From Saprospiraceae bacterium (GTDB lineage Bacteria; Bacteroidota; Bacteroidia; Chitinophagales; Saprospiraceae), in contig JAHDGF010000006.1 of NCBI GenBank assembly GCA_020627785.1, positions 1 to 64,000 of the forward strand: DNA of 64,000 bases, written 5' to 3'. The notes under the pieces are model-generated. The model did no database searches. It saw nothing but the letters and a program-made list of their open reading frames with translations, and was not told the origin of the DNA. This document shows, piece by piece, positions 17,534 to 27,220 of the stretch (position 1 is its first letter; every line of letters starts with the position of its first letter). The position numbers were made by a program, and so were the translations under genes.

Positions 17534-17845
17534 TATTCTATTTTTAAGAAGATGCAATTATTCTTAAAAAGGATGCGTCTGATTAAAATTAACCATTATC
17601 CATCTCATTGAAGTTAGTTGTAGAAATCTCAATTTAGTCAGGTTTTAGTTCTTTAAAATTTTGGGTCAAGAGAATGAAACTCTATTGAGCAAAATTAAGA
17701 TAAAATTAAGCCAGAGGTCTCTTATCTAATTTATTGGTCAGATAAAGGTGGCAGACTATTAACCAAGATATGTAATCAAAAACAAATCAAGTTTAATTTA
17801 GAATTTAGTCTTTCTTAAGAATCCAATAATAGCAACAGCTTACTT
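17534..17845. other. Intergenic region without a supported gene
   Basis: Upstream region of the polyproline gene and downstream region of the araC-type gene. AT-rich; only a weak TTATCT/AGATAA inverted pair near 17720-17745 was seen. Confidence 0.5.
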
Positions 17846-18757
17846 TCAATTCTTATTATGTTTTTTTCGAAACTCCGATGGACTTATTCCTGCCGTTTTT
17901 TTAAATAGTCTTGAAAAGTATTGAGGATATTCAAATCCCAATTCATATGCAATCTCTGAAATACTCTTGTTGGGAGTCAATAGAAAATTCTTAGATTGAT
18001 TAATTAAGTATAATTGGAGATGCTCAGAAGTTGTTTTGCCAGTTTCTTTTTTTAATGTATCACTTAGATAACGTTGAGAAACTGTCATTTCCTCCGCTAT
18101 TTGATCTATACTTGGAATACCGTTCTCTTGCAGTTGACCAGATGCAAAATAATTTCTCAGGTGTTGGTTAAATTGTTCTAACAAATTGCTCGACAACTCT
18201 TTTCGATTGATGAATTGCCTTTCATAAAATCTATTAGCATATTTCAATAAGGTGTTTAATTGGGAGATGACAATCTCTTTACTAAATGCATCTTGATTAT
18301 TATGATATTCTGTCTCAATATTTTCAACAACGGACACTATCTGTTTTTCCTCTTTGGGGGACAGATGCAATGCTTCATTTGCTGAGTAAGAAAAATAGCC
18401 ATACCTTTTAATTTGATCTGCTAATTCTGTCCCTGCAATAAAGTCTTCATGAAAATTAATAGAGAATCCTTTTTGCTCAATCAATGTTCGATTATCCCAT
18501 TGAATGACTTGCCTTGGTGCTAAAAAAATTAAAGTTCCATTGCTAAAGTCATATTTTGTTCGACCATAGTTCAATTTTCCTTTAATGATTTTCTTTAAAC
18601 TTATTGAATAACAATCATTTGTTATTGGTGGTGAACTTTGTCTAGGACAGGGAAGAAATTTATCTTTTTTTGATGTCAACACACTGAATATAGGATGCTC
18701 GGGTTTAGGCAACTGTAGATATTCAAAATAGTCAATGAGGGATTTGAAATGTTGCAT
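17846..18757 (-). CDS. AraC-family transcriptional regulator
   Basis: 303 residues. The N-terminal ~180 residues look like a ligand-sensing cupin-type region (FSNGTLIFLAPRQVIQW ... GFSINFHEDFI). The C-terminal ~100 residues hold the two AraC helix-turn-helix motifs (IDQIAEEMTVSQRYLSDTLKK and ISEIAYELGFEYPQYFSRLFKK), ending in GISPSEFRKKH. It is the last gene of a five-gene minus-strand operon and probably regulates that operon. Confidence 0.93.
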   Translation of the reverse strand: MQHFKSLIDYFEYLQLPKPEHPIFSVLTSKKDKFLPCPRQSSPPITNDCYSISLKKIIKGKLNYGRTKYDFSNGTLIFLAPRQVIQWDNRTLIEQKGFSINFHEDFIAGTELADQIKRYGYFSYSANEALHLSPKEEKQIVSVVENIETEYHNNQDAFSKEIVISQLNTLLKYANRFYERQFINRKELSSNLLEQFNQHLRNYFASGQLQENGIPSIDQIAEEMTVSQRYLSDTLKKETGKTTSEHLQLYLINQSKNFLLTPNKSISEIAYELGFEYPQYFSRLFKKTAGISPSEFRKKHNKN

Positions 18758-18775
18758 AGTATAGTTTTCTAATTC

Positions 18776-19732
18776 TTATTCTTTAAGTTGTCTAGTCACG
18801 AAATCAATAATCCACTCTTGAGTTTGTTCTTTTTGCTGAGAAGTAGCGTTTAAAAATGCATGATCTACGCCCTCTAAGATTTGGAGCTCTACTTTCAACC
18901 CAATAGATTTTATTTGTTGAGCTAAACTGTTTGATTGAGAAATTGGCACAACTCTATCACTATCCCCATGAATGAGCAATGTGCTAATACTGTTTACATT
19001 TAAATAATTTATAGGAGAGTACTTGTAGCTGAGTTGTTTTGCTTTAAGGCTGTCGACCTCCGAATCAAAACCAAAAAGATATTGATTTATGTCAAAATAT
19101 TCTTGCAATGACTTCGGCATACTAGAAGTTGATTCCTCGACGGTTCTTCGAATATCCTTTAGTTCTAAGTATAATTGATTTAAATCGGTTGGCGGATATA
19201 TTCCGATCACATAATTCAATTTTACGTTGTGGGGTTTTGTAAATATCTCGGCATTAGCATAAGCCACCATCAAAGCCAAATGTCCACCTGCTGATTCACC
19301 TAAAACCCCAATATTATTAATATCAAAGTTATATTCTTCGGCGTTATTTTCAATCCAAGTAATGACGTCAAAAGCATCAGCAATGCAATTCGGGAAAGGA
19401 GAAACCTTAAATTCTGCAAGAGTATAGTCTGGACTTATAATTGCATACCCCGCATCTCGGAGTTGATTAAATGTCCCGTGAAAGCGATCATTATTAACAG
19501 TGATTTTATTACCAGATACCCAGGCTCCACCATGATAGTAAATTAAAACTGGACGCTTGTTATGCACCTCATTAGTAGGTTCATAGATGTCTAATGATAG
19601 TCCTTCTTTATATTCTACACTAAAATCTATTTTGCCCTCCAATATTGGTGCTCCGGTTTTTAGAAAATAGAAGTAAAAGGTAATAGGAATTGCTAAGATT
19701 AGTAATAATAAAATCCAAGACTTCTTTTTCAT
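18776..19732 (-). CDS. Alpha/beta hydrolase (BD-FAE/esterase-lipase type), membrane-anchored or secreted
   Basis: 318 residues. An N-terminal hydrophobic helix (~5-25) without a clear cleavage site suggests anchoring. Oxyanion-hole motif YYHGGAW, nucleophile elbow GESAGGH, acid in HGDSDRVVP and histidine in GVDHAF form a complete catalytic set of an esterase or carboxylesterase. Fourth gene of the operon, 18 bp before the AraC gene. Substrate unknown. Confidence 0.9.
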   Translation of the reverse strand: MKKKSWILLLLILAIPITFYFYFLKTGAPILEGKIDFSVEYKEGLSLDIYEPTNEVHNKRPVLIYYHGGAWVSGNKITVNNDRFHGTFNQLRDAGYAIISPDYTLAEFKVSPFPNCIADAFDVITWIENNAEEYNFDINNIGVLGESAGGHLALMVAYANAEIFTKPHNVKLNYVIGIYPPTDLNQLYLELKDIRRTVEESTSSMPKSLQEYFDINQYLFGFDSEVDSLKAKQLSYKYSPINYLNVNSISTLLIHGDSDRVVPISQSNSLAQQIKSIGLKVELQILEGVDHAFLNATSQQKEQTQEWIIDFVTRQLKE

Positions 19733-19800
19733 TGTATAATATTAAAATGGAATATCTTTTGACTTAATGTAACATTGAATACTAATTACATTAAGACCTC

Positions 19801-20307
19801 TTAATTACTTTTTTCTACTGAAAGAAGTTGTTGATTATAGTTGTAGACTCTAGCACTTGCCGTACCATCAATCAGCAGAATAATAACTAACATAGCAATT
19901 ATGGTAATTGCACTAGCTCTCCAAACTGGCTTATTAATTAATAGAATGATTAGACAACATAAAATAAGTATTATTGGAATAGCTTTAAAAACGATGGTAT
20001 TATATTCCTTTAAAGTTGCTTCTGTGCGTTCCAACTCTGACTCTAAGAATGCTGATGCATCTTTCTTATATTCCAAAGGGAAATTCGTATGCCTTCCTTT
20101 ATTCGTAAAGAACAAACCAATTCCAATTATGACCAGCAAAAATCCTGCTACTAAAGTGGGAACGATGTAAGCCCTTGCCATTTCTGTTTTCCCTAAATTC
20201 AAAAAACCCAAACTAGCCAATACAAAGCCAAGTCCGAAGAGAATAAAAAATGGCGTAGAAAAGAGTTCAGCTTTTGCCCAATCCGTTGATGCTTTTAAAA
20301 TATCCAT
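19801..20307 (-). CDS. Integral membrane protein, unknown function
   Basis: 168 residues with four predicted helices (~18-36, 47-68, 109-125, 130-148) and a charged loop between helices 2 and 3. No family recognised. Between bestrophin and the esterase with short gaps (38 and 68 bp), so co-transcribed. Confidence 0.75.
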   Translation of the reverse strand: MDILKASTDWAKAELFSTPFFILFGLGFVLASLGFLNLGKTEMARAYIVPTLVAGFLLVIIGIGLFFTNKGRHTNFPLEYKKDASAFLESELERTEATLKEYNTIVFKAIPIILILCCLIILLINKPVWRASAITIIAMLVIILLIDGTASARVYNYNQQLLSVEKSN

Positions 20308-20345
20308 ATTTGTAAAGTTTTATAATGATTCAATTGAATTTCTGA

Positions 20346-21380
20346 CTACATTAAAATGCCATTCTTTGCTTCCACCTTAGGAGGTAAATCAGTTTCTCCT
20401 AACATCTCTCTCATGTCTATTTCTATAACCCTACAAAGTGCCATCATAGGAATATCATTTGGCATACCTTGAAAAGGATTTTCGGAGTAATCTCCGACTA
20501 CTTCCATCATGACATATACCCAGCCAATCAAAGCTGTAATTGGAATAGATAGCCAAATACCAAGGTCACCAACTTTCATCAATTCGGGAATCATACTAAA
20601 AGGTAGCAATAGGATAAATATGGCAACAAAGTATCTACTCATATTAGCATACTGACGAGGAAGAGGGAATTTTTTTATCCGCTCATTTTTTCCTTGCAAC
20701 GTATAGAAACTTCTAAGTACTTCTTCCATTTGAGTATGGCGAAAATCATCAATAATATCTTGGCCTCTTAATTCGGTTAAGTCTCTTGATTGCTGATTGA
20801 TGATTTGGGTAGCTGTATTTATATGATTAAGTAATCTATCGTGTTCTTCTGAAGGCAAGAATAATTTTAGCTCAGTTCTAGTTATCTCATCATCTACCAA
20901 ACCCACACCTAATTCCTTTTGATACTTCTCTATAAACTTCGCTGTTCTTCCACCCTGACTGATGTGTTCCCAAGCAGTGGGTACTAGTAATTGACTCCGA
21001 TGAGCATATAGCCATGCGATGTGTCTATAGATTAGTTTTTGTTTTATTGAGTGTATTTGGGATTTTGAAAGAGGAGATTCTGTAAATTGATTGGTAATAT
21101 ATCCGTCCACCATCATTCCCCAGGCCCTGCTATCATTGACAATACCTCCCCATATTTTACGAGCTTCCCACATACGATCGTAGGCTTGGTTGTTTTTGAA
21201 GCCCACATAAAAGGCTACTGCAGTACCTATTATAGATACAGACAACCACGGCAAACCAAATGGAATAAAATTAAAATAATAAAGGATAGCTATAAAAGCT
21301 GTAAATAAAAATAAGGCCATGAAATGAACACCCGTCCATTTTATCATATTACCTATGCTGATTCCTCTTAATACTACCAT
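20346..21380 (-). CDS. Bestrophin-family anion channel
   Basis: 344 residues with the bacterial bestrophin (YneE/UPF0187) layout: N-terminal helices, the segment FYVGFKNNQAYDRMWEARKIWGGIVNDSR, a second membrane pair (~255-300), and a C-terminal cytoplasmic part with GDYSENPFQGMPNDIPMMAL and IEIDMREMLGE. Bacterial relatives form pentameric ion channels in the inner membrane. Second gene of the operon, 22 bp after the SDR gene. Confidence 0.92.
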   Translation of the reverse strand: MVVLRGISIGNMIKWTGVHFMALFLFTAFIAILYYFNFIPFGLPWLSVSIIGTAVAFYVGFKNNQAYDRMWEARKIWGGIVNDSRAWGMMVDGYITNQFTESPLSKSQIHSIKQKLIYRHIAWLYAHRSQLLVPTAWEHISQGGRTAKFIEKYQKELGVGLVDDEITRTELKLFLPSEEHDRLLNHINTATQIINQQSRDLTELRGQDIIDDFRHTQMEEVLRSFYTLQGKNERIKKFPLPRQYANMSRYFVAIFILLLPFSMIPELMKVGDLGIWLSIPITALIGWVYVMMEVVGDYSENPFQGMPNDIPMMALCRVIEIDMREMLGETDLPPKVEAKNGILM

Positions 21381-21402
21381 TGATTAATCATTTTTGTTTG
21401 AT

Positions 21403-22353
21403 TTAAATAGGCCATTGTATTCCAGTTTCTCTCTCAGAAAGTTCCCACAATCTCCTGGATACCTCTTTATCCTTGGCATGTGGTTTTAACTCATGGGCTC
21501 CTACTGGCCCTACCCAATTATTTCTACCTGTAGGACCGTAAAATTCATTTTGATCTAGGTCTGATTCGGTCGCACACATAAGTTGTGGATAAGCACCATT
21601 CTCTGCTGGCTGTGTCAATGGTGATAACTTCATCAAACCAAAAATAATACGCATCATAAAACTTCCACTTGTAGATATGAGTGCCGTTCTAGAAGATCCT
21701 GGATGACAAGCATATGCTTTAACCGATGTATTACCAGCTAATTCTAGTCTTTTCTGGAGTTCATAAATAGACATTATTTGTGCAAGTTTACTCTGACTGT
21801 ATGCATTATTAGGTGTGTAGTCTTTATCCCAATTCAGGTCATCGAATTTTATTGTCTTTAATCCCATGTCATAGCCCATACTACCAACGGAAACAATACG
21901 CCCTTTTGATTTTTCAATCAGAGGGAATAAAATTGCCTGTAATGTAAAATGACCATAATGGTTGACTCCCATTTGGCTTTCCCAACCATCTACCGTCAGT
22001 TGTCTTTTTGGCACCTGTGCTATTGCAGCATTACAAAGTAACGCATCAATCTGGGTAACAGTCTTTAATACTTCTGCTGCTGCTTTTTTAACAGAGGTTT
22101 GTTCAGACAGGTCCATTTGTATAGCACTTATCTCGAGATCTTTACCTAGCTCTTCTTTTAATAACGAAATAGTATTTTCTGATTTCTTAGGATTACGATT
22201 CAGCATTACAACTTTTGCCCCTTTAGAAAGGAGAATCTTTGCTGCCTCAAAACCAGTACCACTAGTCGCTCCTGTAATTACAAATGTTTGCCCTTTTAGG
22301 GATTTTATTCGTGAAGGCATCCAACCTTCTTTTCCAAATTTGTTTTTTTTCAA
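21403..22353 (-). CDS. Short-chain dehydrogenase/reductase
   Basis: 316 residues. Cofactor motif TGATSGTG (~29-36), the dinucleotide-contacting LCNAA, and a catalytic YSQSK. The extended C-terminus (ENGAYPQLMCATESDL ... WELSERETG) is typical of retinol-dehydrogenase/WWOX-like SDRs. First intact gene of the five-gene operon; a decayed coding region lies just upstream. Confidence 0.92.
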   Translation of the reverse strand: MKKNKFGKEGWMPSRIKSLKGQTFVITGATSGTGFEAAKILLSKGAKVVMLNRNPKKSENTISLLKEELGKDLEISAIQMDLSEQTSVKKAAAEVLKTVTQIDALLCNAAIAQVPKRQLTVDGWESQMGVNHYGHFTLQAILFPLIEKSKGRIVSVGSMGYDMGLKTIKFDDLNWDKDYTPNNAYSQSKLAQIMSIYELQKRLELAGNTSVKAYACHPGSSRTALISTSGSFMMRIIFGLMKLSPLTQPAENGAYPQLMCATESDLDQNEFYGPTGRNNWVGPVGAHELKPHAKDKEVSRRLWELSERETGIQWPI

Positions 22354-22399
22354 GTGTATAGTTTTTTAATTAATTCAAATTTTCATCTACCTGTCTATA

Positions 22400-22747
22400 T
22401 TATTTCAAAGCCATTACCAAAGTATTAAGATTGTATTTGTCATCATATTTACTTTCCTTGCTGCTTAAGGAAGTGGGTTTGTGTTTTCTTTAGAAATCTC
22501 AAATACTTTCTCTATAGCCAACTCAATTGCTTTTTGGCCAATAAATTCAGATTTTTGATTCAATATGACGTAACCCAAATACTGTGGTCTTCTCGTTGAT
22601 AGTTCTTTTCATAGAATCTTAATCCAGATAATTTCTTGACCTTATTTAGTCCTTTTTTAGTAAGCTCTAGTGCCATTCTTTAAAACCACTAAATTTAAGC
22701 CACTCAGCTGCTTGAAGTTTATACAAAACTGTTTCTATTGGATACAT
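22400..22747 (-). pseudogene. Possible decayed gene upstream of the SDR operon
   Basis: Three short protein-like stretches lie end to end in different minus-strand frames: a 26-codon frame from 22747 (MYPIETVLYKLQAAEWLKF), a 38-codon frame from 22676 (MALELTKKGLNKVKKLSG), and a frame ending at 22465 containing RRPQYLGYVILNQKSEF. A tail YDDKYNLNTLVMALK ends at 22400. Their composition looks coding, but no single frame spans them. A frameshifted remnant is the best reading; chance cannot be excluded and no family was identified. Confidence 0.3.
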
Positions 22748-23065
22748 TTTAGTATTTGTATTCAAATTGATGTAAGCAAATGTATTTGGTAATTAATCGA
22801 GTTCTTTATAACGGCAGCCACCAAATTAATGGTACTTGGTTATGGAGTACAAACATACTGGTAGAAAACAGTTACAGACAGTGATATGAGTGAGGATAGG
22901 AATGAGACACAACCAAAAAACGGAATTGATGAGGATTGGGATGGATGGATTTTACTAGTTCTACAAAAGACTTAGTTAGGATTTACTTCCTAAAGGTCCA
23001 CGTTTTAACTCAGCTCAATTGTTAGTGAGTAAATAATTATGTACTGTGAGCTAAAATTATAATAC
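22748..23065. other. Intergenic region without a supported gene
   Basis: Between the decayed region and the terminator of the large surface-protein gene. A 29-codon plus-strand frame starts at 22887 but has no supporting feature. Confidence 0.4.
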
Positions 23066-23101
23066 ATAAGAGAGCACCTACTCAAGCAGGTACTCTCTTA
23101 T
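23066..23101 (-). terminator. Terminator of the large T9SS surface protein
   Basis: 14-bp arms (23066-23079 and 23088-23101) with one mismatch and an 8-base loop, immediately past the stop of the minus-strand gene. Confidence 0.65.
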
Positions 23102-23123
23102 AATATTTTTCTATGATCATTCC

Positions 23124-26100
23124 TCATCTAAATACTCCAAGCTGTCCAGTCTTCATTGTATCCTTAGAGGTCAATAAATAAATATAATAACCATTCGGAA
23201 TCTGCTCATCTATTTCTAATCGATGACCTTCCAACTTCTTATCGCGTATTATAATATTTCCTTTAGCATCCATCAAACTAAAAGACCACTCCCCTTTCAT
23301 TTCTACATTGATGTAATCACTTGTAGGATTCGGGAAGATTTTAATTTCATCATCTTCTATTTCTGAAACATTAGTAACATCTCTTTCACTTAAAAGCAAT
23401 TGTACATTTTCAATAGATGTTAATTCAAAGGCAACTTCAGAGTCTGAAACAGAGGATGAAACAGCATAGTCATCCCAACCCTCAAAGTCTTCATGATCAC
23501 TACGTGTATGCAGATTGATTGAACCAGAATTTTCTAGTAAGGCTGGATCTAAATCAAGATTTAAAAATCTAAGTTCCTCTTCAAGTTCTCCACCATACTG
23601 ATTAATGATCCAATAAGAATTGTCAACAACCAAAGGATCAGGACCAGGCTCACTGGGTGCAATGTCAAGTTTGGTAAAGGTGATGGCTTCACCAAATTCG
23701 ATGTCTACTTCTGCACCAATCTGCAACTCTTCTGAATTGAAGGTCGTAAGAAAAGCGTCCGTTAGTGTTATCGCTTGACCTCCACCAATGGGTGCTCGAG
23801 ATCCAAACCTTTCCGCACCTCCTTGTAAATTTGCATGCACCAATCCAACCCGATTAAGCACCTGCCCTTCTGTCTCATTGAATTGATAATAAGCGATAAG
23901 CCCAAGCGCATTCTCTTCATTCTTTGTGATGTGTCTATGTGTTCTTATTTCCTCCGCAGATAGAGCTCTGTTCCAGACGGTCACCTCATCAATTTGCCCG
24001 GTATAATTTCTACTCTCCCATCCTTTGTATGATCCAAATTTTAGAGAACTTATCAAGACGGGGTCAAGAACTAACGGTCTAAATGCTCTTTCTCCATTTA
24101 GGTAAAGAGTAGCCCCATTTGGTTCAACCACTAAGGCAACATATGACCATTGACCAATGGGCACTTCCAATCCACTACTCCACGCCCATGCACTTGAACC
24201 AGCCGAAGGATGATGAAAACCTAATTGATTATCTGTAGAAAAATTCATACCAACCGATTCCCCATCATTAAAAATTATTCCAACATAATCGTTTTGAAAA
24301 CCTGCTGGCTTGACCCAGGCTGTCATTGTAAATTCTTCTAATTCTAGATTAAAATCGCCGGTCTGAACTAAGTCATTTCCTGCTCCGAAACAATAGACAT
24401 CCTGGCCTGGGTAAATATCAGGACTACAACCATCTTCCAATATTTCGATCATTGATTCATTCGTATAAGTGTCTGTACCATGATCATTACTTACCGTTAA
24501 TTCTACCTGATAGGTTCCTACAAGATCAAAAATAACCTTCGGGTTTCTTGCGGTGGGATCAGAAATATAGGCAGGCTCGGGGGTGAATTTCCATGACCAG
24601 CTAGCATTGGCCTCTTGATTAAGCGTTGAATAATCATCGAAATAAAAAGTATCTCGTGCACAATTTCCTGAACGCCTATCAACAGTTGCTTGGGCCATAG
24701 GCGCCACATTCTCCCGAAGATCAATTTCCCATACTCCATTACCATAGGAAGCAATCCGCAGTTTGTTTGTCATATATAAAGGAGCCATCCGATTGGTATT
24801 GAATCTCACTGGAAGTCCATCATTACAACTCATCCATTCCGAGCCGTCGTAGAGATATACACCATAATCAGTGCCTACATATAAATCATCTGTCCCTGCA
24901 TGTTGGAAGAGGCAATGAATGGTTTCACCATCAAGCAATGGATCAGAAATATTATTCCAAGTTTCTCCGTAATCTTCGGTGTAAAATATTTTTTCACCAT
25001 CATTGTTTTGATGGGCAAAAGCAACGAACAGTTTAGCAGGGTTGCGAGAATCGATCTGTAAAGATCCCGCCCTCATCGAACCACCAATGCTAGGAAAATT
25101 TTTCTCGATGAAGTTTGCTCCACCATCTTCACTGACCCAAAGAGTGGCACCGTAAAAACTGGTGCGTTGGTAAACGTAGATCACTTTAGGGTTAACTCTA
25201 CTAATTTCAAATTGCTGTATTGGTTGGTCTGAATTTCCAAAAGATTCCACCAAGTCAAAAGCATTTCCACCATCTTCAGATTTCCATAATCCATTTTCTC
25301 TACCGAGCCAGACATGTCCATAACAGTCGGCACCAAATTCCAACTCACTGTAATGAGAAGCAAAAAAAGATTCGCTAGGAAACAGGCCAATGTTCGGAGC
25401 ATCACTCACGGCATCATCCAAACTATGCGGAATGTTTTTAGCACTAATGTCAGAGAAGTAGGCAACTCCTTCTTTCCCAGGAGACACATATCCGGTTGCT
25501 GCCTCTGCTCCTCCCAATCGTAAAAATTGTCCATTCTCAAAACTCGGACGATAGGCCGTATTTCCATTATGATATCTTCCTCCGACGATTAAATCCTCAT
25601 TCCATCCAGAACTAAAACCCCAAAAGTCTGAAGCCAACAATCCCTTTTTCCTGGACTCATGAGATTCAAATAAATCGGTAGAATAGTTTATCCCTCCATC
25701 ATTGGCAACCCACATATCCGTACCGTTGATTTCAATTTCTTGCTGGTCAGGATGCAACCATGGCACATTCCCTTGATACCCTCCTTTGGCCTCGAAACTA
25801 GAACCTCCATCCTTACTATTCCATAAATTCAATGCACCCAAAAGTAATTGATCAGGATCTTCATGAGATGCCGCAATGCCAAGATTATAATAACCTTGCT
25901 GCAAGGTGTTGGTATTATTTAAAGTGACGAGATTGGGATGGTCATTATCGTAAGGCCCTCCATCTGGTGGATTGGGATTATACCAACTTTCACCGCCATC
26001 ATCAGAACGATACACTCCGATAAACCCATGATCGCCAGGCTTGGATTGACCGATTAATATCGTGTAAATCCGATCTGGGTCGGCCGGAGTCACGGTCATC

Positions 26101-27086
26101 CTTCCTCCCCTATCTGATCTATCGGGATTGGTGGAATTATACCAGCCATTCTCTCTTATTGTAAAGTTGACTCCTGCATCTGTAGATTTCCAGAATTCAG
26201 CTCTCATGGCTGTAGGGTTAGAAACCAGAGCGTAGACTTCTTGATCTCTTGCTGCATTAAATTCTAAATCCAAAATTCGTTGTTCTAATATTTTTTCCCA
26301 CGTTAGCCCAGCATCAGAACTCCGATATAGTCCATTAGCACTCCCTACAAGGACGATGGAAGAATTTGTTTTATAGATAGCAATATCATTCACGCCTAGA
26401 CTTGCGACAGCCAGTAATTGCTCCCAGCTTTCTCCTCCATTTACAGTTTTGATTATCTGACTCCCATCACCTGCATATACAACCATAGGGTTAATAGGAT
26501 CTACTTTTATTGAACTTACGGTGCTGATAGGATAAGTCATAGTAGCCATCTCCCAAGTCTCCCCTTTATCTAAAGATTTAAAGATCCCTCCGGCTTCTGT
26601 CCCTGCATAAACGATGTTGGGATCAGAAATTGATTGATCGATGGTATAAACATTGGCTTGCCATGATACTTCGATTTGGTCTGAGCCAGTACTGTAGGTA
26701 TCCATGGGACCAATGGCTTTCCATGCACCTATTGAGCGACTAATATTTTCGCGCTTCTTGAGAATCTTATGATGCTTTTTATTAATCTCCTCAATCGATG
26801 GAAATTGTAGTTTGCCGTCTTCTTGAAGATATTGCTCAACAGCTCTTCGCCAATGTTTGTAATTCTGGGTGTGAATTGTTTTTTCAAAAACTTGACTGGT
26901 AAAATATGTGCTATAAAGTTCATCAACCAATAGAACATTGGGTTCCGGTTTATACATCTCAATTGCCCATGCTGGAGTATTAGCATTTAAGGCAGGTAGG
27001 CATTTTAGAAGGTCTGTTGATTTCTGTGCCTTAATATTTGCGCTTACGCAAATGAAAACCACTAAAAGGGAAAATCTAATTTTCAT
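23124..27086 (-). CDS. Large T9SS surface protein: sortilin/BNR-type propeller, PKD, LamG and type A sorting domain
   Basis: 1320 residues. Signal peptide (~1-21). Residues ~130-790 hold many VPS10/BNR-like blades (GIFKSLDKGETW, IIKTVNGGESW, GLYRSSDAGLTW, GLWKSEDGG, IFYTEDYGETW) forming one or two beta-propellers with Asp-box motifs. A PKD-like domain (~810-890) follows, then a concanavalin/LamG domain (~910-1080; LEEFTMTAWVKPAGFQNDYVG, GQIDEVTVWNRALSAEEI). The end (IFPNPTSDYINVEM ... PNGYYIYLLTS) is a T9SS type A signal. Likely a secreted adhesin or carbohydrate-binding protein. Single gene. Confidence 0.92.
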   Translation of the reverse strand: MKIRFSLLVVFICVSANIKAQKSTDLLKCLPALNANTPAWAIEMYKPEPNVLLVDELYSTYFTSQVFEKTIHTQNYKHWRRAVEQYLQEDGKLQFPSIEEINKKHHKILKKRENISRSIGAWKAIGPMDTYSTGSDQIEVSWQANVYTIDQSISDPNIVYAGTEAGGIFKSLDKGETWEMATMTYPISTVSSIKVDPINPMVVYAGDGSQIIKTVNGGESWEQLLAVASLGVNDIAIYKTNSSIVLVGSANGLYRSSDAGLTWEKILEQRILDLEFNAARDQEVYALVSNPTAMRAEFWKSTDAGVNFTIRENGWYNSTNPDRSDRGGRMTVTPADPDRIYTILIGQSKPGDHGFIGVYRSDDGGESWYNPNPPDGGPYDNDHPNLVTLNNTNTLQQGYYNLGIAASHEDPDQLLLGALNLWNSKDGGSSFEAKGGYQGNVPWLHPDQQEIEINGTDMWVANDGGINYSTDLFESHESRKKGLLASDFWGFSSGWNEDLIVGGRYHNGNTAYRPSFENGQFLRLGGAEAATGYVSPGKEGVAYFSDISAKNIPHSLDDAVSDAPNIGLFPSESFFASHYSELEFGADCYGHVWLGRENGLWKSEDGGNAFDLVESFGNSDQPIQQFEISRVNPKVIYVYQRTSFYGATLWVSEDGGANFIEKNFPSIGGSMRAGSLQIDSRNPAKLFVAFAHQNNDGEKIFYTEDYGETWNNISDPLLDGETIHCLFQHAGTDDLYVGTDYGVYLYDGSEWMSCNDGLPVRFNTNRMAPLYMTNKLRIASYGNGVWEIDLRENVAPMAQATVDRRSGNCARDTFYFDDYSTLNQEANASWSWKFTPEPAYISDPTARNPKVIFDLVGTYQVELTVSNDHGTDTYTNESMIEILEDGCSPDIYPGQDVYCFGAGNDLVQTGDFNLELEEFTMTAWVKPAGFQNDYVGIIFNDGESVGMNFSTDNQLGFHHPSAGSSAWAWSSGLEVPIGQWSYVALVVEPNGATLYLNGERAFRPLVLDPVLISSLKFGSYKGWESRNYTGQIDEVTVWNRALSAEEIRTHRHITKNEENALGLIAYYQFNETEGQVLNRVGLVHANLQGGAERFGSRAPIGGGQAITLTDAFLTTFNSEELQIGAEVDIEFGEAITFTKLDIAPSEPGPDPLVVDNSYWIINQYGGELEEELRFLNLDLDPALLENSGSINLHTRSDHEDFEGWDDYAVSSSVSDSEVAFELTSIENVQLLLSERDVTNVSEIEDDEIKIFPNPTSDYINVEMKGEWSFSLMDAKGNIIIRDKKLEGHRLEIDEQIPNGYYIYLLTSKDTMKTGQLGVFR
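27042..27053 (-). repeat. ATTTGCGNAAGC copy 4 (N = T)
   Basis: In the signal-peptide region of the large surface protein, on the coding strand (I-C-V-S-A-N frame). Confidence 0.85.
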
Positions 27087-27220
27087 AGGAGGTATTTTCC
27101 TACAAAATACTGAAGATTTTAATCTAAGCTGGAATCAATGGCAAAGAATCAGACGCACCAAAGACTATCTAAGGAAAATAAATCAACGATGTTCCAAAAA
27201 TTCCAAACATCAATGATTTC

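Noticed and set aside
22887-22976. 29-codon plus-strand frame (starts MSEDRNETQPK)
   Set aside because: No promoter, terminator or leader pattern; hydrophilic chance frame.
26938-27216. 92-codon plus-strand frame antisense to the signal region of the large surface protein
   Set aside because: Overlaps a strongly supported gene and extends into its promoter; no domain recognised.
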